DNA of 64,000 bases from Zoroaster sp. YZ-2022 (GCA_029582265.1 CM055830.1:34342718-34406717), one strand, 5' to 3'. Counted from the stretch's first letter, positions 31,748-44,494 are shown. Notes: generated by a model not told the origin, from the letters alone. Program-made: numbers and translations.

Positions 31748-34179
31748 ATGATGGTTTTCAGACACCGTGCACTTGTTCTGTTTCTCCCAGTCGTTTTACT
31801 GCTGTCGGTGACTGCGTGTTTACTTTTGAGGAACGACACCAGGTACAATTTTTTGAAACATGGTACGTACCAAAGGGCAAGAGTCCTTATAATAATAATA
31901 ATAATAATGTGTGGATTTATATAGCGCACGTATCCACCAACTAAGTGGTGCTCAAGGCGCATTATATTATTATCCCTGCTCATAAGGCTCATAAATCATT
32001 CCTGAAACCATCTCAGCTCCCTGGGGAGTATACAGCTCAATTGCTGCCATTTCTAGCGCATATAGAGCAAACCAACTCTGCCTTCACAGGTACCCATTTA
32101 ACCCCTGGGTGGAGAGAAGCAATTATGATTAAGTGTCTTGCTCAAGGACACAAGTGTCACGGCCGTGATTCGAACCCACATTATGTTGCTAACACCAGAA
32201 CTTGAATCCGGTAAGCTAGACCGCTCGGCCACTTTGTCAAGCTATATATAAATGCCAACCTCGAATAATTTACTCCCCGTTGTTCCAAAAGTGTATACTG
32301 ACTTGGATAACATAATTGCCTATACATTTATCGCTAATTTATCGATGATCATAAACAAATTTAAACATTTCCAAAACGTCCCCCTTCCAATGGCCATTTT
32401 AAATATTTTAAATATTTTTCGTATGTTTAAATCAACCTTGTTTGCATGGTTGTGTATGCAGGGTTTTTCGTCTTTGCCTAGCATATTCTGACCAGGGCCA
32501 GTCAGCCTTTTTACAATCATTGTTCCTTGTAATTTTATATTGCATTGTTCTTACCATGTATTTTGTTTTCTTGTTTACACTGATGTGTCACTGCGCCATG
32601 AGCGTCTCTTTTGACGGATACCGGCGCATTACAAATGTTCATTATTATTATTATTATTAATGTAATAGGCCTACATACCCGGTAGCTAATTACGATACCT
32701 CCAGACCAATCATTCGCACGTGCGCGAAATGTAATTAGACTTTAATACTTCAAATTCCATTTTTAGGTTATGGGAATTTCACTCGTTCTTTTCGCTACAA
32801 TGAAATTGCAGTTAAACATAAGGTAGGTACTGTTGTATTTTTTTTTATCGAAGAAACAAAGAATGTAACGGAATTTGGTTAAAAAAACATCACTTGAAAT
32901 CTTTCTGGAAGAAGTGCTATGCTTTTAGTTTATTAGTAAAGTTACAAAAGTATAAAACCATACACAAAGTCAGAGTGCATTCTCACAATATTGTTTCGTT
33001 TGACACAATTCCCTTTGTGTATTCCAATGTGAATGTTGTTCTGTCTTTGCTCTGCATGGTTTGACTTCAACTACGGGCGTCAAATGACTCGTTTGTTTTT
33101 CGTGTCTGGTTGAGATTGTGCTTTCGGATCGTGTGAACATTAACTGCATGGGGATTCGATATGTAAATAGTTTGATCAGTGCAACAACATTATTCCTATT
33201 TAGCCTTGCGTATTTTCTTTCAGTGCAATTGTTTTAACAGATCGTATCCTTTAATTTACAGATAAAGCCACTCCTCGTTAGCATCAACTCCGTGCTAGAC
33301 AACAAAACAACACCAATAGATACCCTCACTACGTCAGGACTCGACGATATTATGATCAAAGAACAAGAACGAAGACACCGGACGCTGGAGGAAGCTTGTG
33401 AGCGTCTTAACCTCTCTCACCCTATTCATGCCGACTACACACACCTGCTCGTGAACGATGCGCACAAAATCATCTTCAATTTCATCCCTAAAGTGTCTTG
33501 TACTACGTGGAAAACACTGTGGGCACGGCTTCGGAGATATAACACCACCGGGAGAATGACCCTTGGGGAGTACTCGACAAAGGAAAGGGCCACCCGACTG
33601 GCAAACTATCGTAAAATCCTTTTCGTCCGAGAGCCATTGAGTCGGCTTCTGTCGGCATACATGAGCAAGTTTTGTGCTGGGGTTTCGTACGATTATGGGC
33701 CCCTTCAGCATGTCTGGGAAAACACGTTTGGTAGAGAAATCGTAAAACGTTACAGGGGCATAATCAAAGAAGGACAATGGCTGAATATAACAATAAACGA
33801 ATTTATTAAGTTTATTACCGATTTAGGAAGTGGGATTAACATGACCCCATTTAGTGATCATTGGCTACCGCAGTATATAGTCTCACGCCCATGCCACATC
33901 AAATACGATTTTATTGGTCATTTTGAAAACCTCGCCGTGGAAGGTCCGTATTTACTCCGGTCGCTAAGGATAGACCACCTGGTCAAGTTCCCAGAATACC
34001 ATAGCTCAAACGCCGTCCAAAACCTTGTGGATTTTTACAAACTGGTACCGGTCGATCTAATTCAGAAACTAAGCGAGTACTACCGTATGGACTACAAGCT
34101 ATTTGGATATTCCCCAGACGATGCCATCAGTCAAGTGGTGCAAGGATTATTCTATGACCAGGGTGCAGTTCAATTCTAG
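31748..34179 (+). CDS. Carbohydrate sulfotransferase, CHST8-14/HNK-1ST family, gene 2
   Basis: Exons 31748-31862 (donor GTACGT), 32767-32822 (TTTTAG, donor GTAGGT) and 33262-34179 (TTACAG), phases 1 and 0, total 362 aa. Hydrophobic anchor at residues ~8-27 after MMVFRHR. Motifs: IPKVSCTTWKTLW (5'-PAPS loop), FVREPLSRLLSAYMSKF (3'-phosphate site), MTPFSDHW, CHIKYDFIGHFENL, YRMDYKLFGYSPDD. NTT and NIT sequons are in the luminal part. Exon 2 encodes the stem with a YGNFTR sequon not present in genes 1 and 3. Intron 1 carries a SINE and a LINE 3' end. It is a typical Golgi type II enzyme; acceptor unknown. The ATGATG start follows a TTTTTCAG-GTTGCCACG acceptor shared with gene 3. Confidence 0.87.
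31885..32240 (-). mobile_element. tRNA-derived SINE, minus strand, in intron 1 of sulfotransferase gene 2
   Basis: On the minus strand it starts AAGTGGCCGAGCGGTCTAGC (box A, Leu/Ser-like) and has GGGTTCGAATCACGG (box B). It continues with GTCCTTGAGCAAGACAC, CTCTCCACCCAGGGGTTAAA and CCCCAGGGAGCTGAGATGG, then ends GCGCTATATAAATCC and an (ATT)n tail. Homologous to the plus-strand SINE at 49860. Confidence 0.88.
32495..32660 (+). mobile_element. LINE 3'-end fragment with (ATT)n tail
   Basis: TGCGCCATGAGCGTC followed by ACGG...GCGCATTAC and TATTATTATTATTATT matches the LINE 3' end at 61083-61150 (GAGCGCCATGAGCGTCACTACG...GCGCTATATAAG). 5' limit uncertain. Confidence 0.5.
33262..34179 (+). CDS. 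Sulfotransferase gene 2, catalytic exon
   Basis: 918 nt including TAG. It holds the whole luminal catalytic domain. The same exon architecture (single large 3' exon) is kept at 28379-29269 and 40211-41140. Confidence 0.87.
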   Translation: MKPLLVSINSVLDNKTTPIDTLTTSGLDDIMIKEQERRHRTLEEACERLNLSHPIHADYTHLLVNDAHKIIFNFIPKVSCTTWKTLWARLRRYNTTGRMTLGEYSTKERATRLANYRKILFVREPLSRLLSAYMSKFCAGVSYDYGPLQHVWENTFGREIVKRYRGIIKEGQWLNITINEFIKFITDLGSGINMTPFSDHWLPQYIVSRPCHIKYDFIGHFENLAVEGPYLLRSLRIDHLVKFPEYHSSNAVQNLVDFYKLVPVDLIQKLSEYYRMDYKLFGYSPDDAISQVVQGLFYDQGAVQF

Positions 34180-34917
34180 GACACTATAGGAAATATACTT
34201 CGAACAGAGCTACATAATGTCTGTCATCAGTTATTCTGACCAGTTCTAGTCATTCGGGTGCACCCCACTATAACTAACCCATAGTAACCACTGCTGAATA
34301 CAAAATATTCAAAAATCATTTAAAAAAAATACTAAACATTTTACTAAAAGACAAAATATTGATTGATGGCTAACCTTTTATTTTATTCTCAATTTAATCT
34401 AGATAGCCCAGAGGCCTGTCGAGTTATTCTCATCCCAATGGAAACCACCCTCTACGCTAGTGAAAACGCCCACACTGAAAAGCATCCATTTTGGGGAAAA
34501 AAGCCTTTCGCGCTTGGAATTTAGGACCACTTTTTCAGGACCTATTTAACTACCGGTATTTAATGTATCCAAAGTAATCAAAGTTGGAAGTCATGGACCC
34601 GATGCAGGTCATGACATTTGAGACCATTTTTACACAATCCGTAAAATGTAGGCTATCCATGGGCTTCAAAAAATGTTTATTTTTCAGGGGGGAATGAGGG
34701 CATACAAATTATGATAAACAGCTCGGTGAATGGGGTGCCCTTCAGATATTCTAATTAAAGTCTGGTACCTGTAGGACCTTGCCGGGTTCATATTGATCTG
34801 TGAGTTTTAGTTTGTGCAATCATTAAGTTGAATCGACAGTTAAGAACACTTGTCAGCACTTTTTTCTTGCTGAGAGGTACGAGTGTGTATGATAATTTCA
34901 TTCAGATTCGTTTACAT
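34180..34917. other. 3' flank of sulfotransferase gene 2, no gene seen
   Basis: The first ~110 nt (GGACACTATAGGAAATATACTTCGAACAGAGC, split here as two adjoining motifs GGACACTATAGG and ACTTCGAACAGAGC) match the flank of gene 3 after 41140, a probable conserved 3' UTR. The rest shows no coding sequence. Confidence 0.5.
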
Positions 34918-34966
34918 CAGTCGCCTGGTGCAAGGGTTATATCACGACTACGATACGCAGGATACA
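34916..34966 (+). pseudogene. Relic of the last ~15 codons of another sulfotransferase copy
   Basis: CATCAGTCGCCTGGTGCAAGG then TTATATCACGACTACGATACGC corresponds to 29218-29265, the C-terminal codons of gene 1 (INRLVQELFHDYDTG). It is followed by the same downstream sequence as gene 1. The rest of the exon is missing, so a fourth gene, or the original gene-1 duplicate, was lost here. Confidence 0.7.
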
Positions 34967-37225
34967 TATAAATACTCAATTTCTGTAGACTCGAATGGTG
35001 ACATATGTTTGTGAAACGTTAGCATTTTAATTTAATCCATTTATTATTGAATCCTGAATGTCTCTCCCAATGCATGACTGATTGCATGTGTTAAACAGAC
35101 AGCGTTTTCCCACATATAAAAGCTGTTTGCTATATGTCATTGTCATATGATCCTTAACACCCCAAATTCATCAAAATCCCAAGTTCGAGTAGCACTTTTT
35201 TGGAAAAATTCACCTTTTCAAATGGGGCAAAATTACTACCTGGCAAGAAGTACTGGCCATAAGTGCTGAATATGAAAGATCAACGAAAATGCATGGTGCA
35301 TTTTGAAGATACGGGCACATTTCAAAAAGTGCACTGATGGATTTTGGAGGATTCAGGAAGGTTCCTAGCCAGAAAGCCAGAAAAGGGTTATTTAAACAAA
35401 AAACAGCACAGCATAAATACCTATATATAATGTTCATGATCATATGTTTCTGCAGGGTTTTTTAAATTATTTTTTGTACTTTTTTTCATTTAATTTTTTT
35501 TAATGTTTCTGTAAACTTCTGTAAACTGTAAATTTGCTTGTTCTGTTTGTGCAATATTGTACATGTACCTATTTTAATGGGATGCTTGTCCTCTTTTTAA
35601 AAAAATATTTAAATGATCAAACACGTGTAATTTGACCTGCTGAGTGTACTGACAAGTCATATCACAAACAAGCAAATTTGCAGAAATAGCAGAACAGAAT
35701 AGATCAGTTAATACTGTTATGTGCTTCTGTACAGTGTATTTTATATAGGGAGATACATATTACAGACTTAACATTGTTTTAACACAATAGAATGATAGAT
35801 AACTCAAAAGTCAACCTATACACATCAAATTTGTTGAATTTACACTTCTTGTTTATTGGACCAGAAGTCACATTTGCTTTATATTCAAAAGAGGAATTTC
35901 AGAAAATTAATTATCTTGACAATCTTGGCAAAATTAAGATTTTTCATAACTTCCGATCAATCATGTGATTTGTACTTGTGTTGTTGTTTGTAATGTTATT
36001 GTTCACTGTGCCAAATTTTGTGAAATTCCGACTCGCGTTTTCGAGATAGTAAATTGAAAAGTGGCGTGTTTAAACCTGCCGGTAGAGGGCGCTCAGAGAT
36101 ACAATGACGTCACCAATCATATTTTTGAAAAGGTTTTATTTAACTCAGTCTGCCACCTGGGATTGTTCCTCGAATAACCTACCGTATGTGCGTTAGAATT
36201 TTAGAATTTGAAATGTCTGTTTCGACCGGAACATATACGTCATCCTACGATGTAGGCCTACGTGTATGTCATTGGCTGAAAATCTAGTGGCAGTTATGGA
36301 CTGCGTCTCGAAAAGAGAACATGCCTTAAACTGTGTTATGATGAGATGTAGATTAGTAAGACTAATTGCAGTGACACCATGTGAAATTCTCTATTGAGTA
36401 GTAATTAGTTCTGAAAAGAACTGGAGTTTACTCGACGTTTCTATCAGTATGCTCTGATCGTCTTCAGGAGATGTGGATTGAAAGCACAGTTCAGGGTCTT
36501 TGTTGAAAGCTTGTTGATTTGAAGGGGGAACAAAATAAAAATAAAATAAAAAATCTTCGTTTGTTTATTTGGTTGCTTTTGTTAAAGTACTTCAACCAAA
36601 CAGTTCAATATGAAGATACTCGAAATAATCCATTGTTCCTACACTCGGAGAACAGACGAAGAATTTCATAGCAAAACGCTATATATCCATTTGGCTGAGA
36701 GGATATATTGAATATTGCAGAGAAGCTGGCGTGGCGTTTATCGCACTTTGGAATAAAACGTGTATATTGATTGAGTTTATAGAGTGGTTATCCAATATCG
36801 CAGTAAAAGTTAGCTGTTAGATAACATTTTACCTAACGCCTGTTTGGTAAAGTTTTACTTAATTATGAGGAGGTTCACCAGGAACATCTAAAACAGGGTA
36901 AGATTTTACACAACCTGTGTTAATTTTCTAATTCACAGCAAAAAAGTCAATCATGTAACAGCTGTTAGGCCTATAGAGAGGTTGAGTAAATATAGATATA
37001 AGCTGACTTCACGCACTGATGTTCTATCGGCTCTCTATAGGAATTAAGGGTATACAATTCGGTAAACACAGCTGTATACCAGATTTCTCCATGACTAGCC
37101 CTGCCCTGTATATGAAACTTGAGAGTACTATAAAAGGTTGTCATATAATAGTAAGCAGTGACGATCAAAAGACAGCAGGCTAGGTAAAGTATAGTTTGTT
37201 CCTTCGTCATTAATTTTAAGTAGGA
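34967..37225. repeat. Segmental duplication between sulfotransferase genes, copy 2
   Basis: Paralogous to 29270-31260. Extra segments relative to copy 1 include about 36355-36480, which contains CAGTATGCTCTGATCGTCTT (compare the 60-bp repeat at 48067), and about 36600-36900. No gene seen. Confidence 0.7.
35153..35390. mobile_element. TIR repeat (CCCTAAC family), copy 3
   Basis: Positional counterpart of 29476-29751, shorter by internal deletions. Left end degraded to TCCTTAACACCCC, right end AAAAGGGTTATTT. Confidence 0.55.
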
Positions 37226-37481
37226 TTAATTGAAGCTTTGCATGATAGATAAGAACAGTAACAGACATTTTGCGGTAACACCATGTAATATAATTTCTTG
37301 TAAATAACATGTAGTGAGTTCGTGTTGCTTCTGAGAAGAACTTAACTGATCACTCGAAAACGATCCCAGAACAAACTGATTGAAACTATCGATTCTTCCC
37401 AAAACCACTAGCCTCGACCAAGGCGTGTCAGAACGGTTTGGTTTTTGAGAGGTAATGTATTTAATTTTTCAGGTTGCCACG

Positions 37482-40400
37482 ATGATGGTTTTCAGACACC
37501 GTGCACTTGTTCTGTTTCTACCAGTCGTTTTACTGCTGTCGGTGACTGCGTGTTTACTTTTGAGGAACGGTACCAGGTACAATTTCTTGAAACATGGTAC
37601 GTACCCGAAGACAAGAGGTCCTTATACTTTGTCAAGCTGTACTTGTTGAAACATATATTTCATTTAAAGCAAGTGCGTAAATTCCGGAAGATAGGGGAAT
37701 ATATACCCCAAACTTTTGGTCATGTTGTAAAGTTTAGGCCTATGATGGTAACAACCCTTGAAATATCGTTTTAGTAAAATGATATCAAGTCCTGTCACCT
37801 GAAGACAGAAATTCCATGTAGGAATTGAATCACGAGCAATCCGAATACAATATAACTATGTTCTCGTTAACGACACAATCTGAAACTTACACGGATTGGT
37901 ATTTATAAGGGGATTATAAAAACAATTACTAAAAGCAGTGTATACTGACTTGAATAACGATTGCCTATACATTTATCGCTAATTTATCGATATCATAAAC
38001 AAATTTATGGCCATTTTAAATATTTTTCGTATGTTTAATGTAATATAGGCCTACATAGCTAATTACTATGCCTCCAGACCAATCATTCGCACGTACACGA
38101 AATGTAAAAACCCTATTAAAACAATTAACACATAAAATAATAGACTTTATACTTCAAATTCCATTTTTAGGTTATGGGAATTTCGCTCGTTCTTTTCACT
38201 ACAATGAAATTGCAGCTAAACATAAGGTAGGTACTGTTGTATGAAATAGGTTTTTTTTTCGAAGAAACAAAGAATGTGACGGAATTTGATTAAAAATCAT
38301 CACTTGAAATCTGTCTGGAAGAAGTGCTATGCTTTTAGTTACAAAAGTATAAAAGCATACACAAACGTTAGGAGGTGCATAATAGTGTTATAAGTGATAA
38401 TAGTGATGTAATAAGTGTATAATATATACTACTCAAAACAATTTAGGGAACACCGGAATAATCTCAGTTAAAGCAAGATAATTTATTTCAGATAAACACA
38501 ATGTTTCACAGAATTGATGAGAAACAACTGCACAATGAAACAGATGATAAAGGATGCATGTAGTGATTACACATTTCATGACATGACTACTGAAAGAGAG
38601 AGGGGGTTGCAAATGAAAATCCCGGCGGTTCATGGAACATTTCAACATGGCCCAAACCTATTTGATGTTAAAAATCCGGTGTTCCCTAATTTGTTTTGAG
38701 TAGTATATAAGGGATACACAAAAACAAATTTGTGCATCCCAATGTGAATGTTGTTCTGTCTTTGCTTTGCATGGTTTGGCATCAAATATGGGCGTCACGG
38801 CAAATGCCTAATGTTTGTTTTTCGTGTGAACAACTGTTGGGGAGTCGATGTGTAAATAGTTTTAAATCGATCGGCGCTACAACACCTTAAAGCAGGACGT
38901 CAACGGAATATATTACAGTGTTTTGATGCTGTTAGGCTTACAAGAAGTGTGTAATGATTACTTCTATATGATTAAAATTCAAATAAAGTAATTTCTTAAT
39001 GTAAAAAAAAATTCATTTTGATCAGCATTTCACTATCTAGAAAAGTCGTGTTTCGCAAAAAGCCCGAACTCATGAATAATTCATATCGTAGTTGTGACGT
39101 ACAATCAAGGACTGGCATTCGCTGCTTATGCCCCAGATAGTACGTCACACTTACGCTGGTTTACGTGGCCGGTGGTATTTCACCGTTCTTTTCTATGGGC
39201 CTTTGCTGGGAACCATGAAAGCGCGCAGCCAACGGCGAGAAAAAACCACTCGCTCAGAAATCTAAGAAGGGGGGCTATTTTTTACAATCAAAATTAAACA
39301 AAATAACGGGGAATAAAACCATCGTACTGATAATGAAATAATAACTAAACACAACATAAACAAGACTCAGGAGACGATTTAGTGTACGAGCTCTCGTTGA
39401 AGTCCATCTTTAAGCCTTGTGTATTTTCTATTAGTGGAATTGTTTTAACCGATCTGAAATTCTGCAAACGTGCTCAGAATCGAGTTTTGAGCTCGCAAGA
39501 CGATTAACACCCTGCTAGTCATTAATCAGTAAAATTTACACTAACGCGTGAGTGGATGTATTGCTGCACACACATACTGTAATTGTTACATAGAATGACT
39601 AAAAAATAATACAGGGTTTGCCCATGATGTTTTTATGTTTGTTTCACTATTTACAAGTATATTTGGGCCCTAATATTTTTTTTAAATGTTTGTGGGTGGG
39701 GGGTGGACGATGGGGAAGGAAACACACATACTGTACAACTTATTCTAGTAACAGATGCTTTATTTACACCATTTACATATAGCTCTCACTTACATCAATA
39801 AAATCCACACAACTAGATACATAAAAGCTGTTCTACAACCAACCAGTGGCGCAGCAATCATCAACAGTGTGTGTGTGTGTGCAAACTTGTGTGTGTATTT
39901 CAATACACCCACTCGCGAAGCTATTCTTTATGTACACTGCAATACACACACACACACACACACACACACACGGTTAGTGTATGCAAACAGAACATTATGC
40001 GAGATTTCACATGTAACCCGATACACCTTCAACTCCAGCACACTCCTACATGTAGAGTGGGTCAAAGGTGACAAAGTCAAGTGGTGTCTGGTTTTTTGGT
40101 CGAGTATTAAAGGGGCAGTGCCAAAAAAACCACTTTTTGAGAACTGGAGTACATCCGCTCCCTCCTAGCAGGGTCAGATAAATTATTTTGTCGTATCCTT
40201 TTACCTACAGATAAACCCACTCCTCGTTAGCATCAACACCATGCTAGACAACAAAACAACACAAATAGACACCCTCACTACGTCAGGACTCGACGATATT
40301 ATAATCAAAGAACAAGAACGAAGACACCGGACGCTGGAGGAAGCTTGTGAGCGTCTTAACCTCTCTCACCCTATTCATGCCGACTACACACACCTGCTCG

Positions 40401-41140
40401 TGAACGATGCGCACAAAATCATCTTCAATTTCATCCCTAAAGTGTCTTGTAAAACGTGGAAAACACTGTGGGCACAGCTTCGGAGATACAACACCACCGG
40501 GAGAATTACCCTTGCGGAGTACTCGACAAAGGAAAGGGCTACCCGACTGGCAAGCTTTCGTAAAGTCCTTTTCGTCCGAGAGCCATTGAGTCGGCTTCTG
40601 TCGGCGTACATGAGCAAGTTTTGTGGTGGGGTTCTGTACAATCATGGGCCCCTTCAGCATATCTGGGAAGACATGTTTGGTAGAGATATCGTAAAACGTT
40701 ACAGAGGCATAATCAAAGAAGGACAATGGCTGAATATAACAATAAGCGAATTTATTAAGTATATAACTGATTTAGGAAGTGGGATTAGAATGACCCCATT
40801 TAATGATCATTGGCTACCGCAGTATATAGTCTCACGCCCATGCCACATCAAATACGATTTTATTGGTCATTTTGAAAACCTCGCTGTGGAAGGTCCGTAC
40901 ATACTCCGGTCGCTAAGGATAGACCACCTGGTCGAGTTCCCAGAATACCATAGCTCAAACGCCGTCCAAAACCTTGTGGATTTTTACAAACTGGTACCGC
41001 TAGATCTAATTCAGAAACTAAGCGAGTACTACCGTATGGACTACAAGCTATTTGGATATTCCCCTGAGGATGCCATCAGTCACGTGGTGCAAGGATTTTT
41101 CTACGACCAGGATGCAGTTCAATACAAGGACACTGTATAG
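37482..41140 (+). CDS. Carbohydrate sulfotransferase, CHST8-14/HNK-1ST family, gene 3
   Basis: Exons 37482-37596, 38171-38226 and 40211-41140, phases 1 and 0, give 366 aa. Exon 1 differs from gene 2 by only a few residues (MMVFRHRALVLFLPVV anchor, LLLRNGTRYNFLKHG). The 5'-PAPS loop reads IPKVSCKTWKTLW at ~132-144, with Lys where the other two have Thr right after the Cys. The 3'-phosphate site FVREPLSRLLSAYMSKF is at ~178-194, PFNDHW and CHIKYDFIGHFENL are intact, and the tail is slightly extended (VQYKDTV). Intron 1 is short; intron 2 holds a mariner MITE and a CA microsatellite. Expected in the Golgi as a type II enzyme; substrate unknown. Whether the Thr-to-Lys change alters PAPS binding cannot be judged from sequence. 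Confidence 0.87.
38432..38700. mobile_element. Mariner/Tc1-type MITE, complete, inverted relative to 25912
   Basis: TA flanks at 38430-38431 and 38701-38702. TIRs CTCAAAACAATTTAGGGAAC and GTTCCCTAATTTGTTTTGAG. It has a few extra bases against 25912 (for example CCGGCGGTTCATGG). In the second intron of gene 3. Confidence 0.8.
39938..39972. repeat. (CA)n microsatellite
   Basis: About 16 CA repeats in sulfotransferase gene 3 intron 2, near a short GT-rich tract at 39868-39892. Confidence 0.9.
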
Positions 41141-44100
41141 GAACTATACTTCGAACAGAGCTACATAATGTCTGCCATCAGTTATTCTGACCAGTTCTAG
41201 TCATTCGGGTGCACCCCACTATAAATAACCCATGGTAATCACTGCTGAATACAAAATATTCAAAAATCATTAAAAATACTAAACATTTTAGCCCAGAGGC
41301 CCGTCGAGTTATTCTCATCCCAATGTAAATGTTTATTACATAAGTCGTGTGTACACACGTTGCTAGCAGTTCATGACTATTTTATTACCTCATAGCAACA
41401 ATATGATGCCAACAATAATAGGTTAAAAAGGCATGCCAGCAAACGACGAAAACTTTATTTTTTGCTTTGGTGTACGTCACCTTTCTCTGCCCAGGTGCAC
41501 GTCACGTATAGCGCCACCTCGCGTCGTGCAAAATTTGAAACAATTTTTTTAAAATTTAATTAAAATTTTAAAAAATCCACTCAAGACACAAAACGAACTT
41601 AAAATTGTTTTTTACTCATATCAACTGATAAAATAACAATAACGAAATAAATTAAGACAAAAACACATTTCATAGACCCTTTTTAAAAAGTAAACAAATT
41701 GTTGATCTGTAATGTAACGTTAACTCTTGGCAACTTTTTGTAAAGCATAAAAACATTTAAAAATGTAATATTTTTTCGTCGTATTCTCAGAAACGTGAGT
41801 ACCTTTTGTGATGAAACTTTCTCAGGTTAGTTTGATATTATTGTTGACAGTCAGTGCGCAACTTCTGAAAAGTGCTTCTGTTTAATTGCAAATATGCACG
41901 GCACGCGCGCACAATATTGATATTTGCATATATAATGAGCTGTGAGTATCAATTTAAAAAATGATGTCACATCTTAACCTTTCTTTTAAAACAATATTTG
42001 ATTTGATATTATTAAACCCAACAAGTGTATTGTTCGATCACAATTTTTGAAAAGGGGAATACAGTTTTATTTCGAGAGATTTTATGATAAAAACATTAAC
42101 GTTTATTTACGGAAATTTCGGTTTTAGAAAAAGTCACCTTTTAACATGTTATTGAATTACGTATAGATAGACAGGTTATTCGTCTTTCACAAAAACTTAT
42201 TCACCTTTTTCCAAGTGACGGGAAACAGTCAGGGGCGCGGCTAACACTTCGCTTGGGCGATCTTCAATTTATTCAATGTTGAGAAAAATAATCAGATCAT
42301 AGATAAATACACTTTAACGAAGAGCAAACGTAATTGGTTTAAACTTAAAAAAGCATCGCACAGTGCCAAAAACTGACCAATCACAGGCTAGAACACTCAA
42401 AACTAATGTTCCGACGTGCGTCATGTACACGCTTAGCCATGCGTATTATACGCTCCCTTTGAATCTTGCGCGTGCAGTAAACCCATAGATATATAGAACA
42501 TTGTAACAATGACACGCGGCGCGTTAAGTGTGTATTTTGCTTTCTCTGCAAGCTTGACGTCATAAGCGTGTCTTAACTTTTAACAAAAATAATTAAAAAT
42601 AAGGTTTTTAGAGGAAAGAAAAAAGGTTTCTTCCGTTAAACTGCAGTGAATTTGTTTTTACACGATAGCGTGATACTTCAAGATACTATATTTAACCTTT
42701 TTAAGTCCCCAACCCACGGGAAACAGTCAGGGGCACGGATAACACGAAGGGATCGGCAAAAATATGTTGAATTTATACCAAATTATAAGAAGAGTTTGAT
42801 CCCAAATTTATCGTCAAAGCGATTATTTTATTTTAATTTAGTGAGAACAACATTTCAAAATAATGTTCCATCAGTTTCAGTCCTACAGTGAAAATAGTTG
42901 CTATCGAACAGATAGTTTTCGTGGGAGCACTTTCAAACACTCGCATTTTCTCGAGAAATCTCAAATGGTTCGAGAGCGCGTTTTCAGGCCCATTTTTTGG
43001 CAAATAAACGTTGCGCGTCAGCTTCATTAACTCGGACGCTGCGCACTGATTGTTGAAAAAGGGAACCTCATACATTAGCCCGCCCTCTTGCGTTCTGGTT
43101 GAAAATAAAGTGTAATTAATGATAATGCCAATGGCGTTGCGATGTGCATTTCATGTCAAATTCATGAAACAATGTTTCACTGTAGTCTGTATGTTGCTGA
43201 CAATTTGGCTTGACAGACCCTCTTCTTAGGTAAGCTCATCTTAGGTAAGCTCATCAAAGGAAACATTTTGAAGTATATATGAGAAAATGACAGAATGATT
43301 ATATTTCGCGTATTGTTACTGAGATGGAAACACACTGGCCACGTTTTAGGGGCGGATCCAGAATCTCAGAAAGGGGTGGGGAGGGGCGCCTCCTTAACGT
43401 ACAAAATCTCAAATGTTCCTTTTCCCAGAATACACTATAAATTTATAACGGTAGTGAATATTAATTTTTGTGCCCCCTAGATGGCAATATAAAAACTGGT
43501 AATTTTGCATTAAAGCCGAGGCCTAGTAGTATTAGTAGTAATAGTATTGTTGTTTTTATTCAGCCCATCCCCATCCATGGTCATAATGGTGGACATGGCA
43601 TGAGGAAGGGAATATTTTCCTTCCTCCATGTTTAGCCTAACACTTATAATGTTAAAATTTGGCCTAATATTAGCCCTAACATGCCTAACGTAAAGAATGT
43701 AGAATACAACCGCCACTTTTCTGTCCAAATGTGACAGACTTGCATTTAAAAGATGATACTGATAGAGCCGAGGACACACTTATGACTTCAGGAGAGGATA
43801 GTGTAACGTTAGTCAGGTGAGGATTGGAGATGATATTTTGGGAGATTTGAGCAATGCACATGCAGTGAGATGTTGGCCATATGTCATCTGATAAAAGCAA
43901 ATGCTTAACGTTAGACATAAGCCTTATCGCTAATATAGCACTGAAGCAACTGCCGCAAAGCATACAGGGATACAAAAAGGGGCATCTGTTTGGCGCAGCT
44001 TTTGTGACGTCAATAATATTTTGTTTGTCCGCGCGGCACGCAGTGGCGCTGTTGCGCCCACAGACATCCCACAATTCCTTGCAGCTGCTAGCGATAAGTC

Positions 44101-44250
44101 TTATTGTGCACAAGTGGTTGTTGGGTTTGACTTTCTTTCCAAGTTTATATTTTATTTTGTTTATTTTTTTGAGGTGGGTATGGCCAGCCCATAGTAGACC
44201 CCACTGGGATTTGCCACTGACTGAGTGCTAAAAAACGTTGTGGTTCCAAC
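41141..44250. other. Intergenic, no gene recognised
   Basis: The first ~120 nt match the 3' flank of gene 2, a probable 3' UTR. The motif GGGAAACAGTCAGGGGCRCGG plus TAACAC occurs at 42230 and 42717, so a dispersed or duplicated repeat is present. Near 43350 there is a GGGGCGGATCCAGAATCTC repeat-like segment. No conserved coding sequence on either strand; open frames here are short and uncharacteristic. Confidence 0.45.
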
Positions 44251-44494
44251 AATTATTTTGGTTACAGATTGCGGTAACGTTAGTCACTTTCATCAAACAT
44301 TGTCCTGATTATACACAAGAAAAATGTCATAAGACTAAGAGTGTATTTCGTGCAAGACGGAGGACTTGACAAAAGTATTGAAATAGTTGGAATACCTGCG
44401 CAATCACATGAGCTTCGGCAACGTTCTCTGGAACCAACTTCTTCGTCCTGTGGCTAGGGTGGGTGTGGCAGTCACGTGTGACATCCTAGCAATT

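Noticed and set aside
43685..44231. Overlapping 142- and 116-residue frames upstream of STK16
   Set aside because: No recognisable domain, overlapping on opposite strands, no supporting splice structure.
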